From assembly GCA_035546295.1 (NCBI GenBank), contig DATKBT010000132.1, positions 1 to 64,000 of the forward strand: a stretch of 64,000 bases of DNA, in the 5' to 3' direction. The translations under genes and the position numbers were made by a program. The notes beneath the pieces were generated by a model, which was not told the DNA's origin, made no database searches, and worked only from the letters and a program-made list of their open reading frames with translations. Of this stretch, positions 45,038 through 52,360 are shown piece after piece. This stretch comes from DATKBT01 sp035546295 (GTDB lineage: Bacteria; Acidobacteriota; Thermoanaerobaculia; Multivoradales; Multivoraceae). Numbering within the stretch: position 1 is the first letter of the stretch; each line of letters starts with the position of its first letter.

Positions 45038-46948
45038 ATGCCCCGGCTCTTCACCGGAACGCGCGGATCCGGCGCTCTGTCGCTCTTCGTCGCCCTGGCC
45101 CTGAGCGCCGGCTGCGGCGCGCCGCCGGCCACGACCGACACCGCGCCGCCGGCGACGAGGACGGCGGATCCCGGGGCGCAGCCGCTCGACCCGGCAGAGC
45201 TGCAGCCGCTGCTGGCCCTCGGCAGCCAGGTCACCTGCTGGCTTCACGCAGAGGTACCGGCGACCTCGTCGATCGGCTGCATCGGCCGTCCGGTCCTGCA
45301 GGCGCTCGCCGACTCCCGCGCGCTCGCTCGCGCCCGGGGCCTGACTCTCGGTCTGCGTCACGGGTGCCTGCTCCGAGAGGACGGGGAGGTCGCCTGCTGG
45401 GGGGACGGCCTCGACGGGCAGCTCGGAGTCGTGGCGAGCCGGATCCCTGAGCGTCACCTCGGCCGCCCCGCGCGCGAGTCCCCCGAGCCGGTGCCCGGGG
45501 CGCCGGTGCTGGCAGCCCTCGAGGCAGGCTGGCTCCACACCTGCGGCCTGACCCCGACCGGAGCCGTCTTCTGCTGGGGAGACGATGCACGCGGGCAGCT
45601 CGGCAGGGCCGAGGCGGGACCCGAGGCCCGCGCGGTCGAGGGGCTGCCGGACGGCGTGTTCGCGCTCGCTGCGGGCGGGCTCCACACCTGCATCGTCACC
45701 GCCGAAGGCCGCGTGCAGTGCTGGGGGGACGGCTCCTTCGGCCAGCTCGGCGACGGCGAAGCGGCCGACGCCCGCTCCCCGGTCGAGGTGAGCGGCCTCG
45801 CCGGCGCGGCGACCGCGGTCGCCGCAGGCGGCTACCACACCTGCGCCCGGCTCGCCGACGGCTCGGTCTCCTGCTGGGGAGACAACCGCTTCGGTCAGCT
45901 CGGCGACGGCACCACCGAGCGCCGGCTGAGCGCGGTCACCGTCGACGGTCTCGCCGCGCCGGCGCGCGCGATCGCGGCCGGCGGAGTCTTCACCTGCGCG
46001 CTGCTCGAGGATGGCCGGGTGCAATGCTGGGGATCCGACGAGATGGGCGAGCTCGGCGACGGGGAGCCGGCCGGCGACTCGAGCCCGCCGCGCTCCCGGC
46101 TCGAGCCCGCCGCTCCGGTCGGTCGGCTTCCTGGACCGGCGGCCCGCGTGATGGCGGGGGAGCTCCACGCCTGCGCCGAGATCACGCCCGAGGGCGGCCC
46201 TCCAGAGCTCTACTGCTGGGGCGTCAACGACAGCGGGCAACTCGGCGATGGCACCACCGAGCTGCGTCAGGCGGCGGTCCGCTTCGAGGGGGTCGCGGCC
46301 GATCTCGCCGATCCGGCGATTCCCGCTCCGAGCCCGCCGTTCGAAGGCCTCGACGTGTCGTACCACAGCGGCCGCGTCGACTGGCGGGCCGCGGCAGCCG
46401 AGGGCTTCCGCTTCGGATTGATGCTGGCGACCGCCGGCGTCGACTTCCGCGATCCCTTCCTGACCGCGCACTGGGAGCACATCCGAGACGCCGGCCTGGT
46501 TCGCGGCGCGTACCACTTCTACGTCTCCGCCGACGACCCTGAGGAGCAGGCGCACCATTTCCTCTCGCACGTGCTGCTCGAGCCCGGCGACCTGCGGCCG
46601 GTGGTCGACATCGAGTCGGCATCGACGCAGGCGCCCGGCGAGCTGGCCGACCAGCTCGCCGTGTTCGTCGCCGAGATCGAGAGCGTGCTGGGCGTCGGAC
46701 CCATCATCTACACCGGGCCCACGTTCTGGCGCGACCACGTCGCCGACCCGCGCTTCGCCGCCTATCCGCTGTGGATCGCCGAGTACGGGGTCGACGCTCC
46801 GGTGGTGCCGGATCCCTGGGACCGGTGGCACCTGTGGCAGTGGCGGGGCAATGCCGACCTCCCCCACGTCTCGCCGGTGGTCGACCTCGACCGCGTGCAC
46901 GCCGAGGTCGATTTCGACGCCCTGCGGATGCCGGAGACGCGGCCTTGA
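45038..46948 (+). CDS. lipoprotein: RCC1-type beta-propeller fused to GH25 muramidase
   Basis: A 636-residue lipoprotein (lipobox LSAGC, Cys26). Residues about 95-420 hold at least six RCC1/BLIP-II-type blades, each with a HTC...CWGDxxxGQLG core (VACWGDGLDGQLG, VFCWGDDARGQLG, VQCWGDGSFGQLG, VSCWGDNRFGQLG). Two Cys per blade suggest disulfides in the periplasm or outside. Residues about 436-630 form a GH25 lysozyme domain: FEGLDVSYHSGRVDW carries the catalytic Asp (Asp439) and VVDIES gives Asp524 and Glu526, the second catalytic pair. AYHFYVSADDPEEQAHHFL and GYWLWQWRG-like strands complete the barrel. It should cleave peptidoglycan, the propeller perhaps anchoring or targeting it. The stop overlaps the next gene (TTGA). 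Confidence 0.9.
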   Translation: MPRLFTGTRGSGALSLFVALALSAGCGAPPATTDTAPPATRTADPGAQPLDPAELQPLLALGSQVTCWLHAEVPATSSIGCIGRPVLQALADSRALARARGLTLGLRHGCLLREDGEVACWGDGLDGQLGVVASRIPERHLGRPARESPEPVPGAPVLAALEAGWLHTCGLTPTGAVFCWGDDARGQLGRAEAGPEARAVEGLPDGVFALAAGGLHTCIVTAEGRVQCWGDGSFGQLGDGEAADARSPVEVSGLAGAATAVAAGGYHTCARLADGSVSCWGDNRFGQLGDGTTERRLSAVTVDGLAAPARAIAAGGVFTCALLEDGRVQCWGSDEMGELGDGEPAGDSSPPRSRLEPAAPVGRLPGPAARVMAGELHACAEITPEGGPPELYCWGVNDSGQLGDGTTELRQAAVRFEGVAADLADPAIPAPSPPFEGLDVSYHSGRVDWRAAAAEGFRFGLMLATAGVDFRDPFLTAHWEHIRDAGLVRGAYHFYVSADDPEEQAHHFLSHVLLEPGDLRPVVDIESASTQAPGELADQLAVFVAEIESVLGVGPIIYTGPTFWRDHVADPRFAAYPLWIAEYGVDAPVVPDPWDRWHLWQWRGNADLPHVSPVVDLDRVHAEVDFDALRMPETRP

Positions 46949-48156
46949 GACGCAACGCGCCGGCCGGCCGGCCGCGCTCGCGCTGCACCAGGCGCGTGCT
47001 CGCCGGGCCCGGTCTCCTGGTCTTCGCGCATCTGCTGGCGTTTCCGGGCTGTACCGGTCCGAAGCGCCTCTCGGACGGCCACCTGGTCTACAACGAGGCG
47101 GTTCGTCGAGCAGCCGACCAAGAGCTGCTGCTCAACATCGTTCGGCTGCGCTACCTCGAGCCGCTCGAGTTCCTCGCCACCACCTCGATCAACTCGACCC
47201 TCAGCTTCTCGGTCTCCCTCGACGCCAACGTCGGCCGATCCGGCGGCGCCACGAGCTCGGGGGCTGGCCTCACCGCCCGCTATTCGAGCACGCCGACCTT
47301 CTCGTTCGTGCCCCAGCGCGGCGAAGCGTTCGCCAGCCGGCTGACCGAGCCGATCGCGCTCGACGACCTGGTGCTCCTGGTGTCGGCCAATCGCGACGCG
47401 CACACGATCCTCCGGCTGCTGGTGAGCTGGATGAACGGGCTCGACAACCGCGAGGGGTCGGTCGATCCCGGCTTCGTCGAAGCCACCCGGAACCTCACCG
47501 ATCTCCTGCTCTCGGGAGGAGCGCTGATCGGCTTTCGCGAAGTCGAGCGCGACGTGACGCCGCCGATGCCGGTCGGCCAGGTCACACCGTCGGCGATGCT
47601 CCAGGCGCACGGCGCCGGCCTCGCCATCCGCACGCGCGCCGACGGCCGTGAGATCGTCTTCACCGCGTCCGAGCGGCGCCCGGCCCTATTCATCGAAGCG
47701 GAGACGGCCGGGCGCGCGTCCCTGATCGAGAGCCTGCGGCTCGATTCCGGGACCACCGAGTTCGCGATCGAGGAACGCGCTCCCGTCGCCGGCACCGGGC
47801 GCACCGCCGCGATCGAGCTCGAGACGCGGTCGCTGCTGCACGCGATGGCCTTCCTCAGCCAGGGGATCCAGGTCCCGGAGGAGCATCTGGCCAGCGGCCT
47901 GGCGAGCTCCGGCTGGGCGCAGGCGGCGATCTCTCGGGTGACGATGGAAGACCTGTTCCAGGTGAGCTCCGCGCCGCGCGAGCCGGAGGACGCGGCGCTC
48001 GCGGTCCGGCACCAGGGGACCTGGTTCTACATCCACGAGACCGACGAGGCGACCAAGCGCACCTTCTTCATGATCGCCGAGGCTTTCCGCCTCGCGCTCG
48101 AGCACGACACCAGCCGCGCTCCGGTCCTGACCCTCCCAGTCGCGGGGAGCGGCTGA
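46945..48156 (+). CDS. putative lipoprotein of unknown function
   Basis: A 403-residue protein. TTG 46945 overlaps the stop of the RCC1/GH25 gene in TTGA; GTG 46996 is the alternative start. A hydrophobic stretch (VLAGPGLLVFAHLLAFPGC) ends in a lipobox, and the mature part begins TGPKRLSDGHLVYNEAVRRA. The region QELLLNIVRLRYLEPLEFLA then a Ser/Thr-rich beta segment (TSINSTLSFSVSLDANVGRS) resembles a widespread but uncharacterised family with the NIVRLRY signature. The C-terminus ends in TKRTFFMIAEAFRLALEHDT. The overlap implies joint expression with the muramidase; a partner role at the cell wall is inference only. Confidence 0.75.
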   Translation: MRRNAPAGRPRSRCTRRVLAGPGLLVFAHLLAFPGCTGPKRLSDGHLVYNEAVRRAADQELLLNIVRLRYLEPLEFLATTSINSTLSFSVSLDANVGRSGGATSSGAGLTARYSSTPTFSFVPQRGEAFASRLTEPIALDDLVLLVSANRDAHTILRLLVSWMNGLDNREGSVDPGFVEATRNLTDLLLSGGALIGFREVERDVTPPMPVGQVTPSAMLQAHGAGLAIRTRADGREIVFTASERRPALFIEAETAGRASLIESLRLDSGTTEFAIEERAPVAGTGRTAAIELETRSLLHAMAFLSQGIQVPEEHLASGLASSGWAQAAISRVTMEDLFQVSSAPREPEDAALAVRHQGTWFYIHETDEATKRTFFMIAEAFRLALEHDTSRAPVLTLPVAGSG

Positions 48157-48634
48157 GGCCGACACGCGAGCGCGGCGACCGGGGGACGCCGTCCACCGCT
48201 GCGATCGCGGCCGGCGCCGCCCGCCCCCAGGCCTCCGGCCTCCCGACGCGTGGCCGCTGACCATTTTTCGCGGCAGCCGGTGACGCGATTCGTTACAGCA
48301 CGTGGAATCGCCTTCTGCTCGAGTTGGGATCGGGACGCGAGATCTCCCGCGGTCGGGCTAGGCCCGGGGCACGGAGTCTCGGCGCTCGAGTCGCAACCGC
48401 TTGTGACGACGCGGGTTCGCCCCGTTCGAAGCTTCGGACCCCGCGGCCTGGCCTCCTCCGCCCCGCCGTTCACTGAGCCGCAGCCGAGGAGGGGCCTACG
48501 AATGGCACGATCCTTGCGCATCGGATCGCTTCGTCACGATGCTCGGGGCTGCCTCCGCCCCGTTCGGCCCCAGCAGAGATCTGCGGTTCCTCTCGTCTCT
48601 TCCCAATCCGACCGTCAGCTGGAGAATCTCACGC
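48157..48634. other. intergenic, no gene recognised
   Basis: This 478-bp gap lies between the lipoprotein and the phosphatase-like gene. A plus-strand frame in phase with the latter is open from 48539 but its product before MMPLDW has no motif. I looked for a tRNA near the GTTCGAAGC at 48427-48435 and found no cloverleaf. Slightly AT-richer stretches (48260-48300) may hold a promoter. Confidence 0.4.
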
Positions 48635-49144
48635 ATGATGCCGCTCGACTGGTTGATCGAAGGCCATCTCGCCGGGACGCTGCGACCGGTCACCACTGTC
48701 GAGCCCGGAGCGGACCTGCGCTGGCTGCACGACCGGGGCATCCGGCTGCTGGTCAATCTGACCCTGGTGCCGCTGCGCTCGCAGGAGTGCCCCGAAGATC
48801 TGGAGATCGTCCACTTCCCCTTGGAGGACCGCGCGGTCCCGGCGGCTGCCTCGGTGGAGGTGCTCTGCTCCGAGATCCTCGACGCGATCATCGCCGGAAA
48901 GCCGGTCGCGGTCTGCGGCGGCGCCGGCGTCAGTCGCACGGCGACGATCCTCGCGTGCTGCCTGGTGGCCTGGCGAGGCGGTGCCGCCGCCGCGCTCGAG
49001 GCGGTCGGGCGGCTCGGCGCTGCCTACACACCGACCCCGGCGCAGGAGCAGTTCATCCGTGACTTCGACTTCGATGTGCGCGCCACGGTGGAGCCGAGGA
49101 ACGACTCGCCGACGAGGGATCGAGCGACTTCCCGGGTGACCTGA
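48635..49144 (+). CDS. dual-specificity-phosphatase-like protein lacking the catalytic Cys
   Basis: A 169-residue protein with the DSP/PTP fold: HDRGIRLLVNLTLVPLRSQE, the general-acid loop FPLEDRAVPAAAS, and the phosphate loop VAVCGGAGVSRTATILACCL. Normal enzymes have V-x-H-C-x-x-G-x-S-R (Cys-x5-Arg). Here the aligned reading is C-G-G-A-G-V-S-R: the His position is Cys94 and the nucleophile position is Gly95, leaving a C-x6-R spacing. Either the enzyme is inactive (a pseudophosphatase that binds phosphoproteins) or Cys94 is used in an unusual way. Start ATG 48635 (or 48638) follows GGAGA at about 10 bases. No kinase gene is nearby. Confidence 0.8.
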   Translation: MMPLDWLIEGHLAGTLRPVTTVEPGADLRWLHDRGIRLLVNLTLVPLRSQECPEDLEIVHFPLEDRAVPAAASVEVLCSEILDAIIAGKPVAVCGGAGVSRTATILACCLVAWRGGAAAALEAVGRLGAAYTPTPAQEQFIRDFDFDVRATVEPRNDSPTRDRATSRVT

Positions 49145-49418
49145 CCGGACCCCAGATCGCGGTGTAGAGGAGCCTGGTCGGCTCTGCGGAGGGTGGCGCC
49201 GCTTCGAGCGCTCGTCCTGTGCGCCTCCAGGCCCTTCGGGGCCTTCAGCGTCCGGCGCGGGCTCGCGCGAGCGCGACCTCGCGCCGTGGAGGCTCGGGCT
49301 GCGCGACCTCGCGCGATGCCTGGAGGGTGCAGCCGTCTCGGATCGTCAGCCGCCGCCGGCGCTCCGCCGTCCCAACTCGACCCGCCTCGTCGCCGGCCAG
49401 GCTCTCCGTGTCACCCGC

Positions 49419-51950
49419 GTGCTGGGGGGGAGAACAATCCGCTCGCCTCGTGCGTACGATGAACAGCCGCCTCGACAACCGAAGGAGCGACGGACCCAAC
49501 GGGAGGGCAGCGTCATCGAGCACCTGAAGATCGTCCTCCGCATGCTGGCCAAGCGGCCCGGCTTCACCCTGATCGCGGTCCTCACCCTGGCGCTCGGCAT
49601 CGGCGCGACGGCGGCGGTCTTCAGCTTGATCCAGGGGGTGCTGCTCACCCCTCCGCCCTACGACGATCCGCAGCGGCTGGTCCTCGTCGAGCCGGCGCTC
49701 ACCGTCGAGGAGCAGGGCGGGCCGACGCCCGACTGGGCGGCCGCTCAGTGGCTGAGGTGGCAGGAGGAGGCGAAGTCCTTCGAGGGCATCGCCGCGCATG
49801 TCTGGTCCTTCAGCTTCCTGGTCTCCGAGGACGGCAGCGAGTCGCTCGAAGGGATGCGGGTGACCCGCGAGTATTTCGACGTCGTCGGGCTGGAGCCGCT
49901 GATCGGCCGCACCTTCGAAGCCGCCGACACCGAGCCGGGCGCGGATCCGGTGATGATCCTCGGCCACGACCTCTGGTTGCGGCGCTTCGGCGGTGATCCA
50001 GCCGTCCTCGGCCAGACGCTGCGCATCTCGCGCCAGGAGACCCCGCCGACCGTGATCGGCGTCATGCCCCCCGGCGTGCGCTTCCTCCCCTCGGCGCGCG
50101 CGTCGCGAGAGCCGAACTACGATGTCGATGCGCTGGTCGACTTCTGGGCCCCGGCGGCGCCGACCCCGGAGGTCCTGATGCGTCGCTTCTGGAGCGTCGT
50201 GGCGCGCCTCGAGCAAGGGGTCACGCCCGAGTCCGCCCGCGCCGAGCTCGAGCTGATCGACGCCCGCCACGTGCGGGAGGAGCCCGACCTCGCCGGCACG
50301 GTGCCCCGCCTGCGCTCGGTCGTCGACTTCATGAACGCCGGCGGCCGCCGGATCCTGCTGCCGCTGCTCGGCGCTGCGGGCCTGGTGCTGCTGATCGCGT
50401 GCGGCAACGCTGCGGCTCTGCTGCTGGTGCGCGGGCTCCAGAGACAGCACGAGTACGGCGTGCGGCGCGCCCTCGGGGCGCGCCGCTTCGCCTTGATCCT
50501 GCAAGTCGTCTCGGAGAGCCTCGCGCTCGCGCTTCTCGGCGGAGCGCTCGGCGTGGTGCTCGCGATCGGGATCGTCCGGATGTTCAAGGCGATCGGAAGC
50601 CACGCCGTCCCCCGGCTCGACACCGTGACCCTCGGCTGGCCGGTCCTCCTCTACGGGCTCGGTGCGGCGGTCGCCGCGGCGCTGCTCGCGGCGATCTATC
50701 CGGCACTGCGCACGGCGCGGCTGTCCCAGTTCAGCATGCTCTCCGGCGCCAGCTCCAAGAGCAGCGCGGGCCGGGCGGAGCGCCGCCTGTTGTCGGCGGT
50801 GACGATGATCCAGGCGGCGCTGACGCTGGCGCTGCTGGTCGGCGCCGGTCTCCTGATCCGCACCATGGGCAACCTCGCGAGGGTCGATTCCGGCTACGAC
50901 ACCGAGAGCGTGCTCACCATGAGCGTGACTGCCGTCGAGGGGAGCTGGGCCGACTTCCATCGGCAGGCCCTCGAGCGGGTCGCCGCCATTCCGGGCGTCG
51001 ACAAGGCCGCCTTCGCCTGGGGCGTGCCCTTGACCGGCAACAACTGGCCGGGTGAGTTCGAGATCGAAGGGCGCGCTGCCGACGATCCGGTCGCCCTGCC
51101 CAGCCGCTCGGTCACCCCCGGGTACTTCGAGTTGCTCGGACAGCAGATCGTCGAAGGGCGCGACTTGCGCTCCTCGGACGACAGCGAGGCGCCGCCGGTG
51201 GCGGTGGTCAACCAGGCGCTCGCCGACCGCTACTTTCCGGGCGCCACCCCGCTCGGCAAGAAGCTGTGGTTCCCTGGCCGACAGCAGGAGGCTCCGCCAG
51301 GGATGGCGAGCCGGTTCGAGATCGTCGGGGTGGTCAGCAACGCTCGCACCGACGACCTGACGCGCGCCTCGGAGCCCGAGATCTACTACTCGCTCTGGCA
51401 GCGCGGAGCGTTCTCCAAGCACCTGGTGGTGCGCACCAGCGGCGACGCTCTGTCGGTGGCCGGCGAGGTCCAGCGTGCGCTCCACGAAGTCGCTCCGACC
51501 GCCGCGGTCGAGAACCTCAAGACCCTCGAGCAGATCCGGGGGGACTCGGTGGCTTCTCGGAGCTTCGCGACCGGACTGCTGGTCGCCTTCGCGATCGTGG
51601 CGAGCGTGCTCACCCTCGGCGGGCTCTACGGTGTGCTGTCGCTGTCGGTCGCGTTGCGGCGGCGCGAGATCGCGATCCGCACCGCGGTGGGAGCCGGTCG
51701 CGGCAACGTGCTGTCGATGATCCTGAAGCAGGGTCTGCTGTTGATCGGCGTCGGGATCGCCGCCGGCTCGGCCGCGTCGGTGCTCCTGTCGCGCGGTCTC
51801 GGAGCCCTCCTGTTCGAGGTCGAGCCGACCGACCCGGCGACGCTCCTCGTCGTGGCCGTGGCGTTCGCCTCGGTGGCGCTCGTCGCCTGCTGGTTCCCGG
51901 CCTCGAGGGCGACACGCGTCGATCCCGTTCAGGCCCTGCGCGAGGAGTAG
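49419..51950 (+). CDS. ADOP-type ABC transporter permease (FtsX/MacB family), start uncertain
   Basis: An ADOP permease of 843 residues from GTG 49419. The homologous part begins at IEHLKIVLRMLAKRPGFTLI, then ALGIGATAAVFSLIQGVLL, a MacB core, NAAALLLVRGLQRQHEYGVR and, in the last domain, RRREIAIRTAVGAGRGNVLS, ending TRVDPVQALREE. In relatives a Met comes directly before the IEHL/LKIVL segment, but here that codon is GTC (49512) followed by ATC (49515), and GGGAGGG lies seven bases before 49515. GTG 49419, ATC 49515 and ATG 49542 are all possible starts. No ATPase is adjacent. Confidence 0.9.
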   Translation: MLGGRTIRSPRAYDEQPPRQPKERRTQREGSVIEHLKIVLRMLAKRPGFTLIAVLTLALGIGATAAVFSLIQGVLLTPPPYDDPQRLVLVEPALTVEEQGGPTPDWAAAQWLRWQEEAKSFEGIAAHVWSFSFLVSEDGSESLEGMRVTREYFDVVGLEPLIGRTFEAADTEPGADPVMILGHDLWLRRFGGDPAVLGQTLRISRQETPPTVIGVMPPGVRFLPSARASREPNYDVDALVDFWAPAAPTPEVLMRRFWSVVARLEQGVTPESARAELELIDARHVREEPDLAGTVPRLRSVVDFMNAGGRRILLPLLGAAGLVLLIACGNAAALLLVRGLQRQHEYGVRRALGARRFALILQVVSESLALALLGGALGVVLAIGIVRMFKAIGSHAVPRLDTVTLGWPVLLYGLGAAVAAALLAAIYPALRTARLSQFSMLSGASSKSSAGRAERRLLSAVTMIQAALTLALLVGAGLLIRTMGNLARVDSGYDTESVLTMSVTAVEGSWADFHRQALERVAAIPGVDKAAFAWGVPLTGNNWPGEFEIEGRAADDPVALPSRSVTPGYFELLGQQIVEGRDLRSSDDSEAPPVAVVNQALADRYFPGATPLGKKLWFPGRQQEAPPGMASRFEIVGVVSNARTDDLTRASEPEIYYSLWQRGAFSKHLVVRTSGDALSVAGEVQRALHEVAPTAAVENLKTLEQIRGDSVASRSFATGLLVAFAIVASVLTLGGLYGVLSLSVALRRREIAIRTAVGAGRGNVLSMILKQGLLLIGVGIAAGSAASVLLSRGLGALLFEVEPTDPATLLVVAVAFASVALVACWFPASRATRVDPVQALREE

Positions 51951-51955
51951 CCGCA

Positions 51956-51990
51956 GAAATCGTCGCCGGGCGCAGCTCGGCGACCATTTC
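51956..51990 (+). terminator. 13-bp near-perfect hairpin after the permease stop
   Basis: GAAATCGTCGCCG (51956-51968), a 9-base loop, then CGGCGACCATTTC (51978-51990): 12 of 13 positions pair. It begins five bases after the permease stop codon. There is no following T-run, as at the other hairpins in this window. Confidence 0.6.
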
Positions 51991-52133
51991 GACGCGGGTC
52001 CTCAGTGCAGTCCGGAAGTTGCGAGGGCTGACCGGCGCGGATCTCCGCGCTGCAGCAATCGCTCCGTCGCCGTGCCGCCGCAGCGCAGCCCGGCGAGCCC
52101 GGGACAGCGAGGGACCGCCGCCGGCAATCCCTT

Positions 52134-52286
52134 ATGCCTCAGGGCCTGCGGTCGCTGGCCGAAGCCGATCATTTCTTCGTCCGCGGCACCGATAGCTCGG
52201 TGGAGTTCGAGCGCGCCTCTGACGGCACCGTTTCGTCCCTCCGGTCCTACCTGCTCGGAGGCAGGACGAGGACCGTTCGGAAGTAG
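52134..52286 (+). pseudogene. 50-codon fragment resembling the C-terminus of a serine hydrolase (DUF3471-like)
   Basis: A short open frame, ATG 52134 to TAG 52286: SLAEADHFFVRGTDSSVEF, then ERASDGTVSSLRSYLLGGRT and RTVRK. The pattern FFVxGTDSxVEFERxxDGxVxSL is that of the small beta domain (DUF3471-type) found at the C-terminus of beta-lactamase-family serine hydrolases. In-frame codons just upstream (RQSL) are also compatible, but no catalytic domain precedes it. I read it as a remnant of a lost hydrolase gene. It lies beside an intact serine hydrolase gene on the opposite strand that ends at 52361. Confidence 0.5.
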
Positions 52287-52360
52287 CCACGCCGCCCTCT
52301 CTCCCGGGATCGCCGAGCACGATCCGGCGAGGACGCCGGCCGCCAGGCCCTCGGGCAGGC

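Noticed and set aside
48400..48450. Possible tRNA T-arm (GTTCGAAGC)
   Set aside because: No acceptor, D or anticodon stems can be drawn around it.
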